Shown: positions 54,716 to 63,386, counted from the first letter of the stretch. The stretch: DNA of 64,000 nt from Wagnerdoeblera intermedia (GCF_042647465.1 NZ_JBHRVN010000004.1), one strand, 5' to 3'. Numbers and translations are program-made. Notes: generated by a model from the sequence alone, not told the origin.

Positions 54716-56238
54716 GTCTGAACCTGCCCGGGCGGGCGCTGGCCATTGTCATCGCGCTCCTGCTGGGCGGCGCGGGGCTGGCGCTGGCGCTGCAGTCGGG
54801 GCGGCCGGTGTTATCATCGGCTGACTGGAGCGCGGTGCGCTTTTCGCTGACCCAGGCGGTGCTTTCAGCGCTGCTCTCGGTAGCGCTGGCGCTGCCGGTG
54901 GCGCGGGCGCTGGCGCGGCGGCGCTTTGCGGGGCGGGGGCTGCTGATCGCGGCCATGGGGGCGCCCTTTCTGCTGCCGGTGCTGGTTGCGGCGCTGGGTC
55001 TGTTGGGGGTCTTTGGCCGCAACGGGCTTTTGAATCAGGGGCTTGCGGCCTTTGGCCTGCCGGGCGTGCAGATCTATGGCTTAAGCGGCGTGTTGCTGGG
55101 CCATGTCTTTCTGAATATGCCGCTGGCGGTGCGGATGCTGCTGCACGGCTGGCAGGCCATCCCGCAGGAGCAGGTGCGGCTGGCGGAAAGCCTGGGGCTT
55201 GGTCCGCGGGCGCTCTTTCGCCATCTGGAACTGCCGATGCTGCGTCAGGTGGTGCCGGGGGCGCTGCTGGCGGTGTTTCTGGTTTGTCTCAGCAGCTTTG
55301 CACTGGTGCTGATCCTTGGGGGCGGGCCGAAGGCCACCACGCTGGAGCTGGCGATCTATCAGGCGGTGCGCTTTGATTTTGATCTGCCACGGGCGGCGGC
55401 GCTGGCGCTGGTGCAGTTTGGCCTTTGTGCGCTGGCGGTTCTGCTGGCCGGGGGGCAGGCGCGCATGCCGCTCGGGGGCGGGCTGGACCGGGCGCAGCGC
55501 CTGCCGCAGCCGGGGGGCTGGCGGCGCGGGGCGGACGGGCTGGCGCTGGTGCTGGCGGCGGCTTTTCTGGCCGCGCCGCTCAGTGTGGTGGTGCTGCGCG
55601 GCCTGCCGGGGCTTTTCAGCCTGCCCGGGGTGGTCTGGCAGGCGGCGCTGACCTCTGTGCTGATGGCGCTGGCGGCGGCGGTTCTCTGCGGGCTCTGCCT
55701 GCTGGCCCTGACGCCTGCGGCGGTGGCCGGGCGGCGCGGGGTGGAACTGGCGGCCATGGCGCCGATGGCGACTTCCTCTCTGGCGCTGGGGGCGGGGCTT
55801 TTTCTGATCCTGAACCCCTTTGTGGCGCCATCGTCGCTCTCGCTGCCGATCACGGTCCTGGTCAATGTGCTGATGTCACTGCCTTTTGGACTGAGGCTGC
55901 TGATGCCCGCCTGGGCCGCGGCAGAGGCCGGGCAGGGGCGGTTGGCCGACAACCTTGGCATGCGGGGGCTGGCGCGGCTGCGCTTCGCGCTGATGCCGCG
56001 ACTGCGCAGACCCTTTGGCATGGCGCTTGGGGTGGCGGCGGCTTTGTCGATGGGCGATCTGGGAGTCATCACGCTGTTCGCCAGCGACCAGAGCCTGACC
56101 CTGCCCTTGCAGGTCTGGAGCCTGATGGGTGCCTACCGCAGTGCCCAGGCCGAAGCGGCGGCGCTGCTGCTGGTGCTGCTATCTTTCGGGCTTTTTGCAC
56201 TTTTTGATTTCTGGGGGCGACGCAATGCTGCGGCTTGA
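54691..56238 (+). CDS. thiP: Thiamine ABC transporter, permease
   Basis: The 515-residue inner-membrane protein is the two-domain permease of the thiamine importer. Each half has the cytoplasmic EAA loop that docks the ATPase: ESLGLGPRALFRHLELPMLRQVVPGALLAVF near residue 170 and DNLGMRGLARLRFALMPRLRRPFGMALGVAAALSMGD near residue 415. About twelve membrane helices are expected. It overlaps thiB by 25 bases and thiQ by 14, so the three are tightly coupled. Length and order match thiBPQ in other proteobacteria. Confidence 0.95.
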   Translation: MAQRAVKISLNLPGRALAIVIALLLGGAGLALALQSGRPVLSSADWSAVRFSLTQAVLSALLSVALALPVARALARRRFAGRGLLIAAMGAPFLLPVLVAALGLLGVFGRNGLLNQGLAAFGLPGVQIYGLSGVLLGHVFLNMPLAVRMLLHGWQAIPQEQVRLAESLGLGPRALFRHLELPMLRQVVPGALLAVFLVCLSSFALVLILGGGPKATTLELAIYQAVRFDFDLPRAAALALVQFGLCALAVLLAGGQARMPLGGGLDRAQRLPQPGGWRRGADGLALVLAAAFLAAPLSVVVLRGLPGLFSLPGVVWQAALTSVLMALAAAVLCGLCLLALTPAAVAGRRGVELAAMAPMATSSLALGAGLFLILNPFVAPSSLSLPITVLVNVLMSLPFGLRLLMPAWAAAEAGQGRLADNLGMRGLARLRFALMPRLRRPFGMALGVAAALSMGDLGVITLFASDQSLTLPLQVWSLMGAYRSAQAEAAALLLVLLSFGLFALFDFWGRRNAAA

Positions 56239-56932
56239 GGCTTTGACGCTGGTGCAGGATGACTTTCGCCTGAGCGCCGATTTCTCCATTGCGGCGGGGG
56301 CGCGGGTGGCGGTGATCGGCCCGTCCGGCGCGGGGAAATCCTCGCTCCTTTCCGCCATCGCGGGGTTTTATGCCCCCGCATCGGGCCGCATCCTTTGGGA
56401 GGGACGCGATATCGGCGGGCTGGCCCCGGGGGCGCGGCCGCTCTCGATGCTGTTTCAGGACGGCAATCTTTTCCCGCATTTAACCGTGACGGAAAACCTT
56501 GGCCTGGGGATTTCGCCTGACCTGCGGCTCACGGCAACGGACCGCGAAAGCATCTCAGAGGCGCTGGCGCGGGTGGGGCTGGCAGGCTTTGGCCCGCGCC
56601 GTCCCGCGCAGCTTTCGGGCGGAGAGCAGTCGCGGGTGGCGCTGGCGCGGGTTCTCTTGCGCGCGCGGCCCCTGCTGCTGCTGGATGAGCCCTTCGCGGC
56701 GCTTGGCCCGGCGCTGAAAGAACAGATGCTCGATCTGGTGGCAGAGCTTTGCGCGGCCACCGGGATCACCCTGCTGATGGTGACCCATGATCCGCAGGAC
56801 GCGCTGCGGCTTTGTCCGCAGACGGTGCTGGTGGCGGAAGGCATGGCCCGCCCCCCGGAGGAGACGGGCCGCTTTCTGGCCGATCCGCCCGAGGTGCTGC
56901 AACGCTATCTCGGCGGCCGGCGCTTTGTGTGA
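56225..56932 (+). CDS. thiQ: Thiamine ABC transporter, ATP-binding protein
   Basis: The 235-residue ATPase powers thiamine import. The Walker A motif is GPSGAGKSS near residue 34, the Q-loop is MLFQDGNLFPHLTV, the ABC signature is QLSGGEQSRVALARVLL (LSGGE), Walker B is LLLLDEPFAALGP, and the H-loop is LMVTHDPQDAL; all are intact. It starts within the thiP end. Its stop is directly abutted by the convergent NMO-like gene with no gap. No transcription terminator is seen here, which is unusual for convergent operons. Confidence 0.96.
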   Translation: MLRLEALTLVQDDFRLSADFSIAAGARVAVIGPSGAGKSSLLSAIAGFYAPASGRILWEGRDIGGLAPGARPLSMLFQDGNLFPHLTVTENLGLGISPDLRLTATDRESISEALARVGLAGFGPRRPAQLSGGEQSRVALARVLLRARPLLLLDEPFAALGPALKEQMLDLVAELCAATGITLLMVTHDPQDALRLCPQTVLVAEGMARPPEETGRFLADPPEVLQRYLGGRRFV

Positions 56933-57913
56933 TCAGCCGCGCGCAAAGCGGGCGAGGCGGCCCTGGATGATCTCTTCGGCTTCGGCGATGATGCGCGAGA
57001 TCAGCTCCTGGCAGCTGGGGATGTCATGGATCAGGCCCTGGACCTGACCGCCCCAGACCAGACCGGCATCCACATCCCCGGTGGTCAGCGCCTGACGGCC
57101 CTTTGCGCCCGACACCAGCGGCTGGATATCTTTGAACTCAACATCCGGGCGGGCGCTGATCTCCAGCACCTTCTCAGCCACTGAGTTTTTCGTCACACGA
57201 CCGGTGTTCTTAAAGCCGCGGAAGATCAGCGCGGTGTCGCGCTCGGTATTCGAGATCAGCAGGTTTTTGATATTGTCGTGGATCGGTGCCTCTTTGGTCA
57301 CGCAAAAGCGCGTGCCCATATTGATGCCCTCCGCGCCAAGCGCGAGGGCTGCCACCAGACCGCGCCCGTCGCCAAAGCCGCCCGAAGCCAGCATCGGCAC
57401 TTTGATCTGATCGGCCGCTGCCGGGATCAGCACAAGGCCCGGCACATCGTCTTCGCCCGGGTGGCCCGCGCATTCAAAGCCGTCGATCGAGATGATATCG
57501 GCGCCCATTTTCACCGCCGAGACGGCATGGCGCACCGAGGTGCATTTATGCACCACCGTGATGCCGTGGGATTTGAAATCCTCAACATGCTCCTGCGGGC
57601 GGCCGCCTGCGGTTTCAACAATCTTCACGCCGCTGTCGATGATCGCTTTGCGGTAATCGGCATAGGGCGGCGGGTTGACCGATGGCAGCACCGTCAGGTT
57701 CACGCCGAAGGGTTTGTCGGTCAGACCGCGGCAGCGCTCAATCTCGCGGCGGAGGTCGTCGGGCGTGGGCTGGGTGAGCGCGGTGATGATGCCAAGCCCC
57801 CCGGCATTGGAGACCGCTGCCGCCATATCGGCGGTGCCGACCCACATCATGCCACCCTGAACGATGGGATGCTCAATCCCGAGCATCTCGGTAATACGGG
57901 TTGAAATCGCCAT
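56933..57913 (-). CDS. NMO-like NAD(P)H-dependent flavin oxidoreductase
   Basis: The 326-residue protein is a TIM-barrel FMN enzyme of the nitronate-monooxygenase/2-nitropropane-dioxygenase family. The FMN-binding start EHPIVQGGMMWVGTADMAAAVSNAGGLGIITA, the CTSVRHAVSAVKMGADIISIDGFECAGHPGEDD motif with the catalytic His, and the phosphate site LASGGFGDGRGLVAALALGAEGINMGTRF are present. Although named for nitronate oxidation, many members reduce quinones or enoyl substrates. It lies 61 bases after the acyl-CoA dehydrogenase gene and so probably belongs to this acyl-CoA locus. Confidence 0.9.
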   Translation of the reverse strand: MAISTRITEMLGIEHPIVQGGMMWVGTADMAAAVSNAGGLGIITALTQPTPDDLRREIERCRGLTDKPFGVNLTVLPSVNPPPYADYRKAIIDSGVKIVETAGGRPQEHVEDFKSHGITVVHKCTSVRHAVSAVKMGADIISIDGFECAGHPGEDDVPGLVLIPAAADQIKVPMLASGGFGDGRGLVAALALGAEGINMGTRFCVTKEAPIHDNIKNLLISNTERDTALIFRGFKNTGRVTKNSVAEKVLEISARPDVEFKDIQPLVSGAKGRQALTTGDVDAGLVWGGQVQGLIHDIPSCQELISRIIAEAEEIIQGRLARFARG

Positions 57914-57974
57914 AGTGTTTCCTCCGCTGGCGGTGGTCTCCGGCCCCCTTGACGGGAGCCGGACCGGGTTCAGG

Positions 57975-59174
57975 TCAGGCCTGGTGCGCTTTCAGATACT
58001 CGCGGCGCAGCTTGCGCGACAGGGACCATTTGTGGACCTCAGTCGGGCCGTCATAGATGCGGAAGGCGCGGATTTCGCGGAAGATCGTCTCCACGATGGT
58101 ATCGCGCGAAACGCCCTGACCGCCCATGACCTGCACGCAGCGGTCGGCCACGCGCATCAGCGCCTCGGAAACCGCCACCTTGGCCATCGAGCTTTCAGTG
58201 CCGCCATCCGCCCCGCTGTCGAGGATATCGGCGCACCAATAGGTCATCAGCTCCGCCTGCTTCAGATCCAGCAGGTTTTCGGCCAGCATGAAGCCCACGC
58301 CCTCATGCTCAATCAGCAGCTTGCCGAAGGCCTTGCGGCGGCAGGCGTAATCCACCGCGATCTCATGGGCGCGGATACAGCCGCCCAGCCAGCGCATGCA
58401 GTGAGACAGCCGCGCCGGGGCCAGACGGACCTGGGCGTATTTAAAGCCCTCACCGCTTTGGCCGAGCATCTGATCGGCGGGCACGCGCAGATTGTCGATG
58501 TGAATGACCGAATGGCCCCCCGGCATCGAGCTGTCGATGGTATCGAGGACGCGCTCGATCTTGATCGCCGGGTTCGGCAGGTCGACGAGGAACATACAGG
58601 CCCCCTCTTCCGACTTTGCCATGACGATTCCGACCTTCGCGCCATTCGCACCGGTGATCAGGGTCTTGCGGCCGTTGATCACCCAGTGATTGCCGTCCTG
58701 CACACAGGTCGTCAGCATCATTGAGGGATCAGAGCCTGCGCCGTTTTCATCCGCAGGTTCGGTCATAAAGAAGGCCGAGCGCGCATCGCCCGCGACCATG
58801 GGCTTCAGGAAACGCTCTTTCAGCTCCGGCGAGGCGACTCTGCCCAGCAGGAACATATTGCCCTCATCCGGCGCGGTGGTGTTCAGCGCCACCGGCCCCA
58901 GCGGCGAGAGGCCCGAGCGGATCAGCACGGCAGCGGTTTCGCGCTGCGTCAGATGGCCGGTGCCGCCCGGAATATGCGGCGTGATCAGACCTGCGGCTTT
59001 GGCCTTTGCGCGCATCTCAACGACCAGCTCTTCGAGCGGGCCGTGGTCGTCGCGGCGGCTGTCTTTTTCGTAAGGCACAACGGTTTCGCGCACGAAGGCT
59101 TCGACCTGATCGGCCAGAGCCAGGGCGCGGTCTGAGATGCCGCTGCGTTCGGGGGAGTAAGCACTGTAGCTCAT
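57975..59174 (-). CDS. Acyl-CoA dehydrogenase (ACAD10/11-like)
   Basis: The 399-residue flavoprotein introduces a 2,3-double bond into an acyl-CoA. FAD/substrate motifs include AFFMTEPADENGAGSDPSMM, WVINGRKTLITGANGAKVGIVMAKS, DLKQAELMTYWCADIL and the C-terminal QVMGGQGVSRDTIVETIFREIRAFRIYDGPTEVHKWSLSRKL. The DGPTEVH end is typical of the ACAD10/11-like group rather than short-chain enzymes. Its start overlaps the SDR stop by four bases. Downstream is the NMO-like gene. The substrate is not predictable. Confidence 0.92.
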   Translation of the reverse strand: MSYSAYSPERSGISDRALALADQVEAFVRETVVPYEKDSRRDDHGPLEELVVEMRAKAKAAGLITPHIPGGTGHLTQRETAAVLIRSGLSPLGPVALNTTAPDEGNMFLLGRVASPELKERFLKPMVAGDARSAFFMTEPADENGAGSDPSMMLTTCVQDGNHWVINGRKTLITGANGAKVGIVMAKSEEGACMFLVDLPNPAIKIERVLDTIDSSMPGGHSVIHIDNLRVPADQMLGQSGEGFKYAQVRLAPARLSHCMRWLGGCIRAHEIAVDYACRRKAFGKLLIEHEGVGFMLAENLLDLKQAELMTYWCADILDSGADGGTESSMAKVAVSEALMRVADRCVQVMGGQGVSRDTIVETIFREIRAFRIYDGPTEVHKWSLSRKLRREYLKAHQA

Positions 59175-59932
59175 TTCGGGGCCATCCGGATTGCGCCGTC
59201 GAGGCGGATTACTTCACCGTTGAGCATCGGGTTCTCAACAATTGACTGCGCGAGCTGCGCATATTCGTCCGGATTGCCCAGACGCGCCGGGAAGGGCACC
59301 TGACGGCCAAGGCTGTCCTGAGCGTCCTGCGGCAGCGAGGCCAGCAGCGGCGTGAGGAAAAGACCCGGTGCGATGGTCATGACGCGGATGCCGTAGCGGG
59401 CAAATTCGCGTGCGATCGGCAGCGCCATGCCGACAATGGCACCTTTCGAGGCTGCATAGGCGGCCTGGCCGATCTGGCCCTCAAAGGCGGCGACGGAGGC
59501 CGTGTTGATGATCACCCCGCGCTCTTCGCCGATCAGATCCGCGGTATGAACGGCGGCTGCGAATTTCGACAGCACATTGAAGCTGCCCACCAGATTCACA
59601 TCGATGATTTTGGTGAATTCTTTCAGCGCGATGGCTTTGCCGTCGCGGTCAATCACTTTGGCAGGCGGGCCGATGCCGGCGCAGTTCACCAGGATGCGGG
59701 CTTTGCCGTGCAGCCCTTCGGCTTCGGCAATCGCGGCTTCCACAGCGCTTTCATCGGTGACGTTGAGCTTGATGAAGTGACCGCCGATCTCAGCCGCTTT
59801 CGCCGCACCGAGGGTCTCATTCATGTCGAAAATGGTCACTTTCGCCCCGGTCTTCGCCAGCCGCGCGGCCGTGGCACCGCCAAGGCCCGAAGCGCCGCCG
59901 GTCACGATTGCCGCCTGTCCGTCAATAATCAC
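59171..59932 (-). CDS. 3-hydroxyacyl-CoA dehydrogenase type-2-like SDR
   Basis: The 253-residue short-chain dehydrogenase resembles HSD10 (17-beta-HSD10) and probably oxidises 3-hydroxyacyl-CoA with NAD. The dinucleotide loop is IVTGGASGLGGATAARLAK, followed by ILVNCAGIGPPAKVID, IINTASVAAFEGQIGQAAYAASKGAIVGMALPIARE (YAASK catalytic), and the C-terminal FPARLGNPDEYAQLAQSIVENPMLNGEVIRLDGAIRM, distinctive for HSD10. It overlaps the acyl-CoA dehydrogenase start, so both enzymes likely work in one beta-oxidation-type pathway. TetR lies 76 bases upstream. Confidence 0.93.
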   Translation of the reverse strand: MIIDGQAAIVTGGASGLGGATAARLAKTGAKVTIFDMNETLGAAKAAEIGGHFIKLNVTDESAVEAAIAEAEGLHGKARILVNCAGIGPPAKVIDRDGKAIALKEFTKIIDVNLVGSFNVLSKFAAAVHTADLIGEERGVIINTASVAAFEGQIGQAAYAASKGAIVGMALPIAREFARYGIRVMTIAPGLFLTPLLASLPQDAQDSLGRQVPFPARLGNPDEYAQLAQSIVENPMLNGEVIRLDGAIRMAPK

Positions 59933-59953
59933 GGATGATTCCTCCTCTGGATA

Positions 59954-60002
59954 GTCTGATGAGATTGTCAGACATTTTAAATCACTTGAACAGACGGTCT
60001 GT
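59954..60002. promoter_or_regulatory. Inverted repeats upstream of the SDR operon
   Basis: GTCTGA at 59954 and TCAGAC ending at 59974 are inverted, and ACAGACGGTCTGT at 59990-60002 is a second palindrome. They lie in the 76-base gap between tetR and the SDR gene, a likely place for regulator binding. The half-site TTGTCAG recurs at 60714-60720 in the divergent promoter region. Confidence 0.5.
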
Positions 60003-60008
60003 GAAAAA

Positions 60009-60650
60009 TCACGGCTTCCGGCTGCGAATTCCGTTCAGAAGTGTGGCCACCGTCAGCCGCGCGGTCTCTTCGCGGCCCATGGGACCATCGGGGCGGAACC
60101 AGCTGCCCAGAGAGTTGAGCGCAAGGCCAAGGGTGAAGGCGGCGATGCGGACATCGGGCACCTGAAGTGAGCCGTCGGCCATGCCGCGGGCGATGGTCCG
60201 GCGGATCAGGGCATCGATCTCGCGCTTGAGGGCGCGGAACTGGCTGCGGCTTTCCGGCGCGAGAAGATGGTCCTGGGTGCGTGCCACGCAGATCCCGAAA
60301 TCATCCATCATCTCAAAGGCATGCGCCATCATCATCGCCTCAAGCGCCTCGGCGCCGGTGAAGCCGTCCTGGTCCGTGGCCCGCATGGATTGCGCTAGGG
60401 CATTCAGCCCGCGGCGGGTGCATTCCATCAGGATTTCGTCCTTATTGGCGAAGTAATGATAGATCGTCGGCTTTGTGACATTCAGCGCCGAGGCCACATC
60501 ATCGAGCGAGGTGGCGTGATAGCCCTTTTCGTTGAAGAACCTTGCGGCGGTGCGCAGCACGGCTTCGCGTTTGGCGGCGCGTTCACGCTCGCGTTCATCG
60601 GCGCTGGTCCAGGGAGAGGGGCTTGCGCTGCGGCGTGCGGTAGGGGGCAA
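60009..60650 (-). CDS. TetR-family regulator of the acyl-CoA locus
   Basis: The 213-residue protein has the TetR helix-turn-helix AVLRTAARFFNEKGYHATSLDDVASALNVTKPTIYHYFANKDEILMECT near residues 30-78; the ligand-binding half (from about residue 95) resembles regulators of acyl-CoA or branched-chain amino-acid breakdown. It begins at a TTG by my reading, since no ATG fits. It is divergent from the acyl-CoA dehydrogenase gene at 60769 and upstream of the SDR operon, so it probably represses both and releases DNA on an acyl-CoA. This is inference from position. Confidence 0.9.
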   Translation of the reverse strand: MPPTARRSASPSPWTSADERERERAAKREAVLRTAARFFNEKGYHATSLDDVASALNVTKPTIYHYFANKDEILMECTRRGLNALAQSMRATDQDGFTGAEALEAMMMAHAFEMMDDFGICVARTQDHLLAPESRSQFRALKREIDALIRRTIARGMADGSLQVPDVRIAAFTLGLALNSLGSWFRPDGPMGREETARLTVATLLNGIRSRKP

Positions 60651-60710
60651 GGTGATCTCGCTTCTGAGAGAGCGCAGTGATACCCTTCGGATACTCTTGC
60701 GTCATAAACT

Positions 60711-60722
60711 TACTTGTCAGTA
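60711..60722. promoter_or_regulatory. TACT-N4-AGTA operator-like site
   Basis: TACTTGTCAGTA is a short inverted repeat in the 118-base region between tetR and the acyl-CoA dehydrogenase gene. It shares TTGTCAG with the repeats upstream of the SDR operon and is a plausible TetR operator. Confidence 0.45.
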
Positions 60723-60768
60723 TAGAGATTACCTCTGGGAACATCATGCGTCAACGGGAGGAGAGACC

Positions 60769-61902
60769 ATGCTGCTGTCTGAAGATCAGGTCCTGATCCG
60801 CGATATGGCACGCCGGTTTGCGGCGGAGCGTCTGGCCCCGCAGGCGGCGGCCTGGGATGAGACGCATCATTTCCCCGCAGAGGTTCTGCGTGAGATGGGG
60901 GAATTGGGGCTGATGGGCATGCTGGTGCCGGAAGCCTGGGGCGGGACTTTTACCGATACTGTGGCCTATGCGCTGGCGATTGAAGAGATTGCGGCCGGGG
61001 CCGGCGGGCTTTCCACCATCATGTCGGTGCATAATTCGGTGGGCTGTGTGCCGATTTTGCGCTTTGGCACCGAGGCGCAGAAAGAGACCTATCTGCGCCG
61101 CATGGCCAGCGGGGAATGGCTGGGGGCCTTTTGTCTGACTGAGCCGCATGCCGGATCGGATGCCTCGGCGCTGCGCTGTCGCGCGGTGCGGGTGGAGGGC
61201 GGCTGGAAGCTGAACGGCGTGAAGCAGTTTATCACGAGCGGGCAGAATGCCGATGTGGCGATTGTCTTTGCCGTGACTGACCCGGATGCCGGGAAGAAGG
61301 GGATTTCGGCCTTCATCGTTGAGACGGCGACGCCCGGATGGCGCGTGGCCTCGATCGAGCGAAAGATCGGGCAGCATCTGTCGGATACCGCGCAGATCGC
61401 GCTGGAGGATCTGGTGGTGCCTGAAGGCAATATGCTCGGTGCGGAGGGTGAGGGCTATAAGATCGCGCTGGCCAATCTGGAGGGGGGCCGGATCGGTATT
61501 GCGGCGCAGTCGGTGGGCATGGCCCGCGCGGCGCTGGAGGCAGCGGTGGATTATGCCAATGAGCGCGAATCGATGGGCAAAAAGCTGATCGGCCATCAGG
61601 CGGTGGCCTTCCGGCTGGCGGATATGGCCACTCAGGTCGCCGTGGCGCGGCAGATGGTTCTGCATGCGGCGGCGGTGAAAGACAGCGGAGCGCCCGCGCT
61701 GGTCGAGGCCTCACAGGCGAAGCTCTTTGCTTCGGAGATGGCAGAGAAGGTCTGCTCGGATGCGATCCAGATCTTTGGCGGCTATGGCTATACCAAAGAC
61801 TTTCCCGTCGAGCGCATCTGGCGTGATGTGCGGATCACGCAGATTTATGAGGGCACTTCGGATATCCAGCGGATGGTGATTGCGCGCAGCCTTCAGAGCT
61901 GA
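60769..61902 (+). CDS. Acyl-CoA dehydrogenase (short/branched-chain type)
   Basis: The 377-residue enzyme has LLSEDQVLIRDMARRFAAERLAP at the start, FCLTEPHAGSDASALRCRAV and KLNGVKQFITSGQNADVAIVFAVT for FAD binding, and QIFGGYGYTKDFPVERIWRDVRITQIYEGTSDIQRMVIARSL at the end, where the catalytic glutamate is in IYEGTSD. This end is typical of short- and branched-chain acyl-CoA dehydrogenases. GGGAGGAG precedes the ATG at 60769. It is divergent from tetR and probably regulated by it. The frame is open into tetR upstream. Confidence 0.95.
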   Translation: MLLSEDQVLIRDMARRFAAERLAPQAAAWDETHHFPAEVLREMGELGLMGMLVPEAWGGTFTDTVAYALAIEEIAAGAGGLSTIMSVHNSVGCVPILRFGTEAQKETYLRRMASGEWLGAFCLTEPHAGSDASALRCRAVRVEGGWKLNGVKQFITSGQNADVAIVFAVTDPDAGKKGISAFIVETATPGWRVASIERKIGQHLSDTAQIALEDLVVPEGNMLGAEGEGYKIALANLEGGRIGIAAQSVGMARAALEAAVDYANERESMGKKLIGHQAVAFRLADMATQVAVARQMVLHAAAVKDSGAPALVEASQAKLFASEMAEKVCSDAIQIFGGYGYTKDFPVERIWRDVRITQIYEGTSDIQRMVIARSLQS

Positions 61903-61937
61903 AGCGGCCGGGCCGGCGCTGCGGGACGGGTTTTTTT

Positions 61938-61959
61938 GAGTATTTAAGAAAAGCCAAAG
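61938..61959 (+). repeat. 22-nt extragenic motif, copy 3
   Basis: GAGTATTTAAG-AAAAGCCAAAG is identical to copy 2. It lies between the convergent acyl-CoA dehydrogenase and MFS genes, next to the MFS terminator stem. Confidence 0.75.
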
Positions 61960-61961
61960 AC

Positions 61962-61993
61962 AAAGGGGCGGCGCCGGAAGGTGCCGCCCCTTT
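61962..61993 (-). terminator. Terminator of the MFS gene
   Basis: AAAGGGGCGGC and GCCGCCCCTTT form a stem of at least 11 pairs. Read leftward, the T-rich TTTGGCTTTTCTT of the 22-nt motif follows. Confidence 0.8.
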
Positions 61994-62010
61994 GCTGATC
62001 GTGAGGCGGA

Positions 62011-63324
62011 TCAGACTTTGTTTTTGCCCAGAGCCAGCACGCAGAGAAGCGTGATCACGGCAGAGGCAAGCAGGTAGTAGCCAACATGCGCCATGCCGTA
62101 ATTCGCCTGCAGCCATGTGGCGGCATAGGGGGCAAGCGAGGCGCCGAAGATGCCTGCGAAGTTAAAGGTCATCGAGGAGCCGGTGTAGCGCACCGAGGCC
62201 GGGAAGGGGGCCGCGAGGGTGGCGCCGATCACCCCATAGGTCAGGCCCATCAGGAACATGCCGATGGTGACGAAGGGGTAGATGTTCAGCGCGCCATCCG
62301 TGCCCGGCGTCATCAGCGGCGCAAGCGCAAAGGAGAAGAGGCCGATGGCGGCGGTCACGGCGATCAGGAAGGCATAGCGGCCGGTTTTGTCAGCGACTTT
62401 TCCGGCGAGGATGATGCCGATCCCGAAGATCACCGAGCCGAAGATCTGCACGAGAAGCGCGTCTTTGAAGGGGATGCCCACAACTTTGACGTTATAAGAC
62501 AGAAGCCATGCGGTGCAGATGTAGAAGAGCACAAAGGTGACCAGGGCGGCAAAGGTGCCGAGGAAGAGGGTCATCTTGTATTTGCTGAAAACTTCCGCTG
62601 CCGGGACCTTCACGCGCTCTTTTTTCTTCAGGGCATCCGCAAATTCCGGGGTCTCTGTGATGGAGAGGCGGACCCAGAGGCCAAGGCCGATCAGCAGGAT
62701 CGAGGCAAGGAAGGGCAGGCGCCAGCCCCAGGAGAGGAAAGCCTCTTCGTCGATGACGTGCAGCAGGATCCAGAAGAAGCCCGACGACAGGAACAGGCCC
62801 ACCGGCGCGCCGAGTTGCGGGAACATGCCATACCAGGAGCGTTTGCCCTCAGGCGCGTTTTCGGTGGCAAGGAGCACTGCCCCGCCCCATTCGCCGCCCA
62901 GACCGAAGCCCTGACCAAAGCGGCAGAGTGCCAGCAGCAGCGGGGCTGCCACGCCGATCTGTTCATAGGTCGGCAGCAGGCCGATGATGATCGTGGAGAT
63001 GCCCATGGTGAGGAGTGCGGCCACCAGGGTGGCCTTGCGACCCACGCGGTCACCGAAGTGGCCAAAGACCAGCGCGCCGAAGGGGCGGGCGAAGAAGGCG
63101 ATCGAGAAGGTTGCGAAGCTTGCAAGCAGCGCGGTCATCGGGTCGCTTCCGGGGAAGAAGAGCACCGGGAAGACCAGAACGGCTGCCGTGGCATAGGCGT
63201 AGAAGTCGAAAAATTCGATCGTGGTGCCGATCAGCGAGGCTGAGAGCACCTGAGCGGGGGAGTTTTTCCGCGGCGCTGCCTTTTGGGCACCGGCGGGAGA
63301 GCTTTGAGAAGACACTTTGGTCAC
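62011..63324 (-). CDS. MFS transporter, MHS (metabolite:H+ symporter) type
   Basis: The 437-residue protein has twelve predicted helices. MHS-type motifs are ASLIGTTIEFFDFYAYATAAVLVFPVLFFPG, the loop FGHFGDRVGRKATLVAALLTMG, and RFGQGFGLGGEWGGAVLLATENAPEGKRSWYGMFPQLGAPVG. Relatives carry dicarboxylates, proline/betaine or shikimate, so the substrate is open. It starts at a GTG (MTKVSS). Repeats of GGTnACCGGGTAA lie at the start codon and 55 bases upstream. It converges with the acyl-CoA dehydrogenase gene. Confidence 0.93.
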   Translation of the reverse strand: MTKVSSQSSPAGAQKAAPRKNSPAQVLSASLIGTTIEFFDFYAYATAAVLVFPVLFFPGSDPMTALLASFATFSIAFFARPFGALVFGHFGDRVGRKATLVAALLTMGISTIIIGLLPTYEQIGVAAPLLLALCRFGQGFGLGGEWGGAVLLATENAPEGKRSWYGMFPQLGAPVGLFLSSGFFWILLHVIDEEAFLSWGWRLPFLASILLIGLGLWVRLSITETPEFADALKKKERVKVPAAEVFSKYKMTLFLGTFAALVTFVLFYICTAWLLSYNVKVVGIPFKDALLVQIFGSVIFGIGIILAGKVADKTGRYAFLIAVTAAIGLFSFALAPLMTPGTDGALNIYPFVTIGMFLMGLTYGVIGATLAAPFPASVRYTGSSMTFNFAGIFGASLAPYAATWLQANYGMAHVGYYLLASAVITLLCVLALGKNKV

Positions 63325-63386
63325 CGGGTAATTTTATTTCGTTATGGCTTCAGTTTTTGAAATTGAAGCGCCTGGTGACCGGGTAA
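63319..63386. promoter_or_regulatory. Repeated GGTnACCGGGTAA motif at the MFS start
   Basis: GGTCACCGGGTAA at 63319-63331 and GGTGACCGGGTAA at 63374-63386 are direct repeats 55 bases apart. The first overlaps the GTG start, so bound protein there could block expression. No regulator gene is adjacent. Confidence 0.45.
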
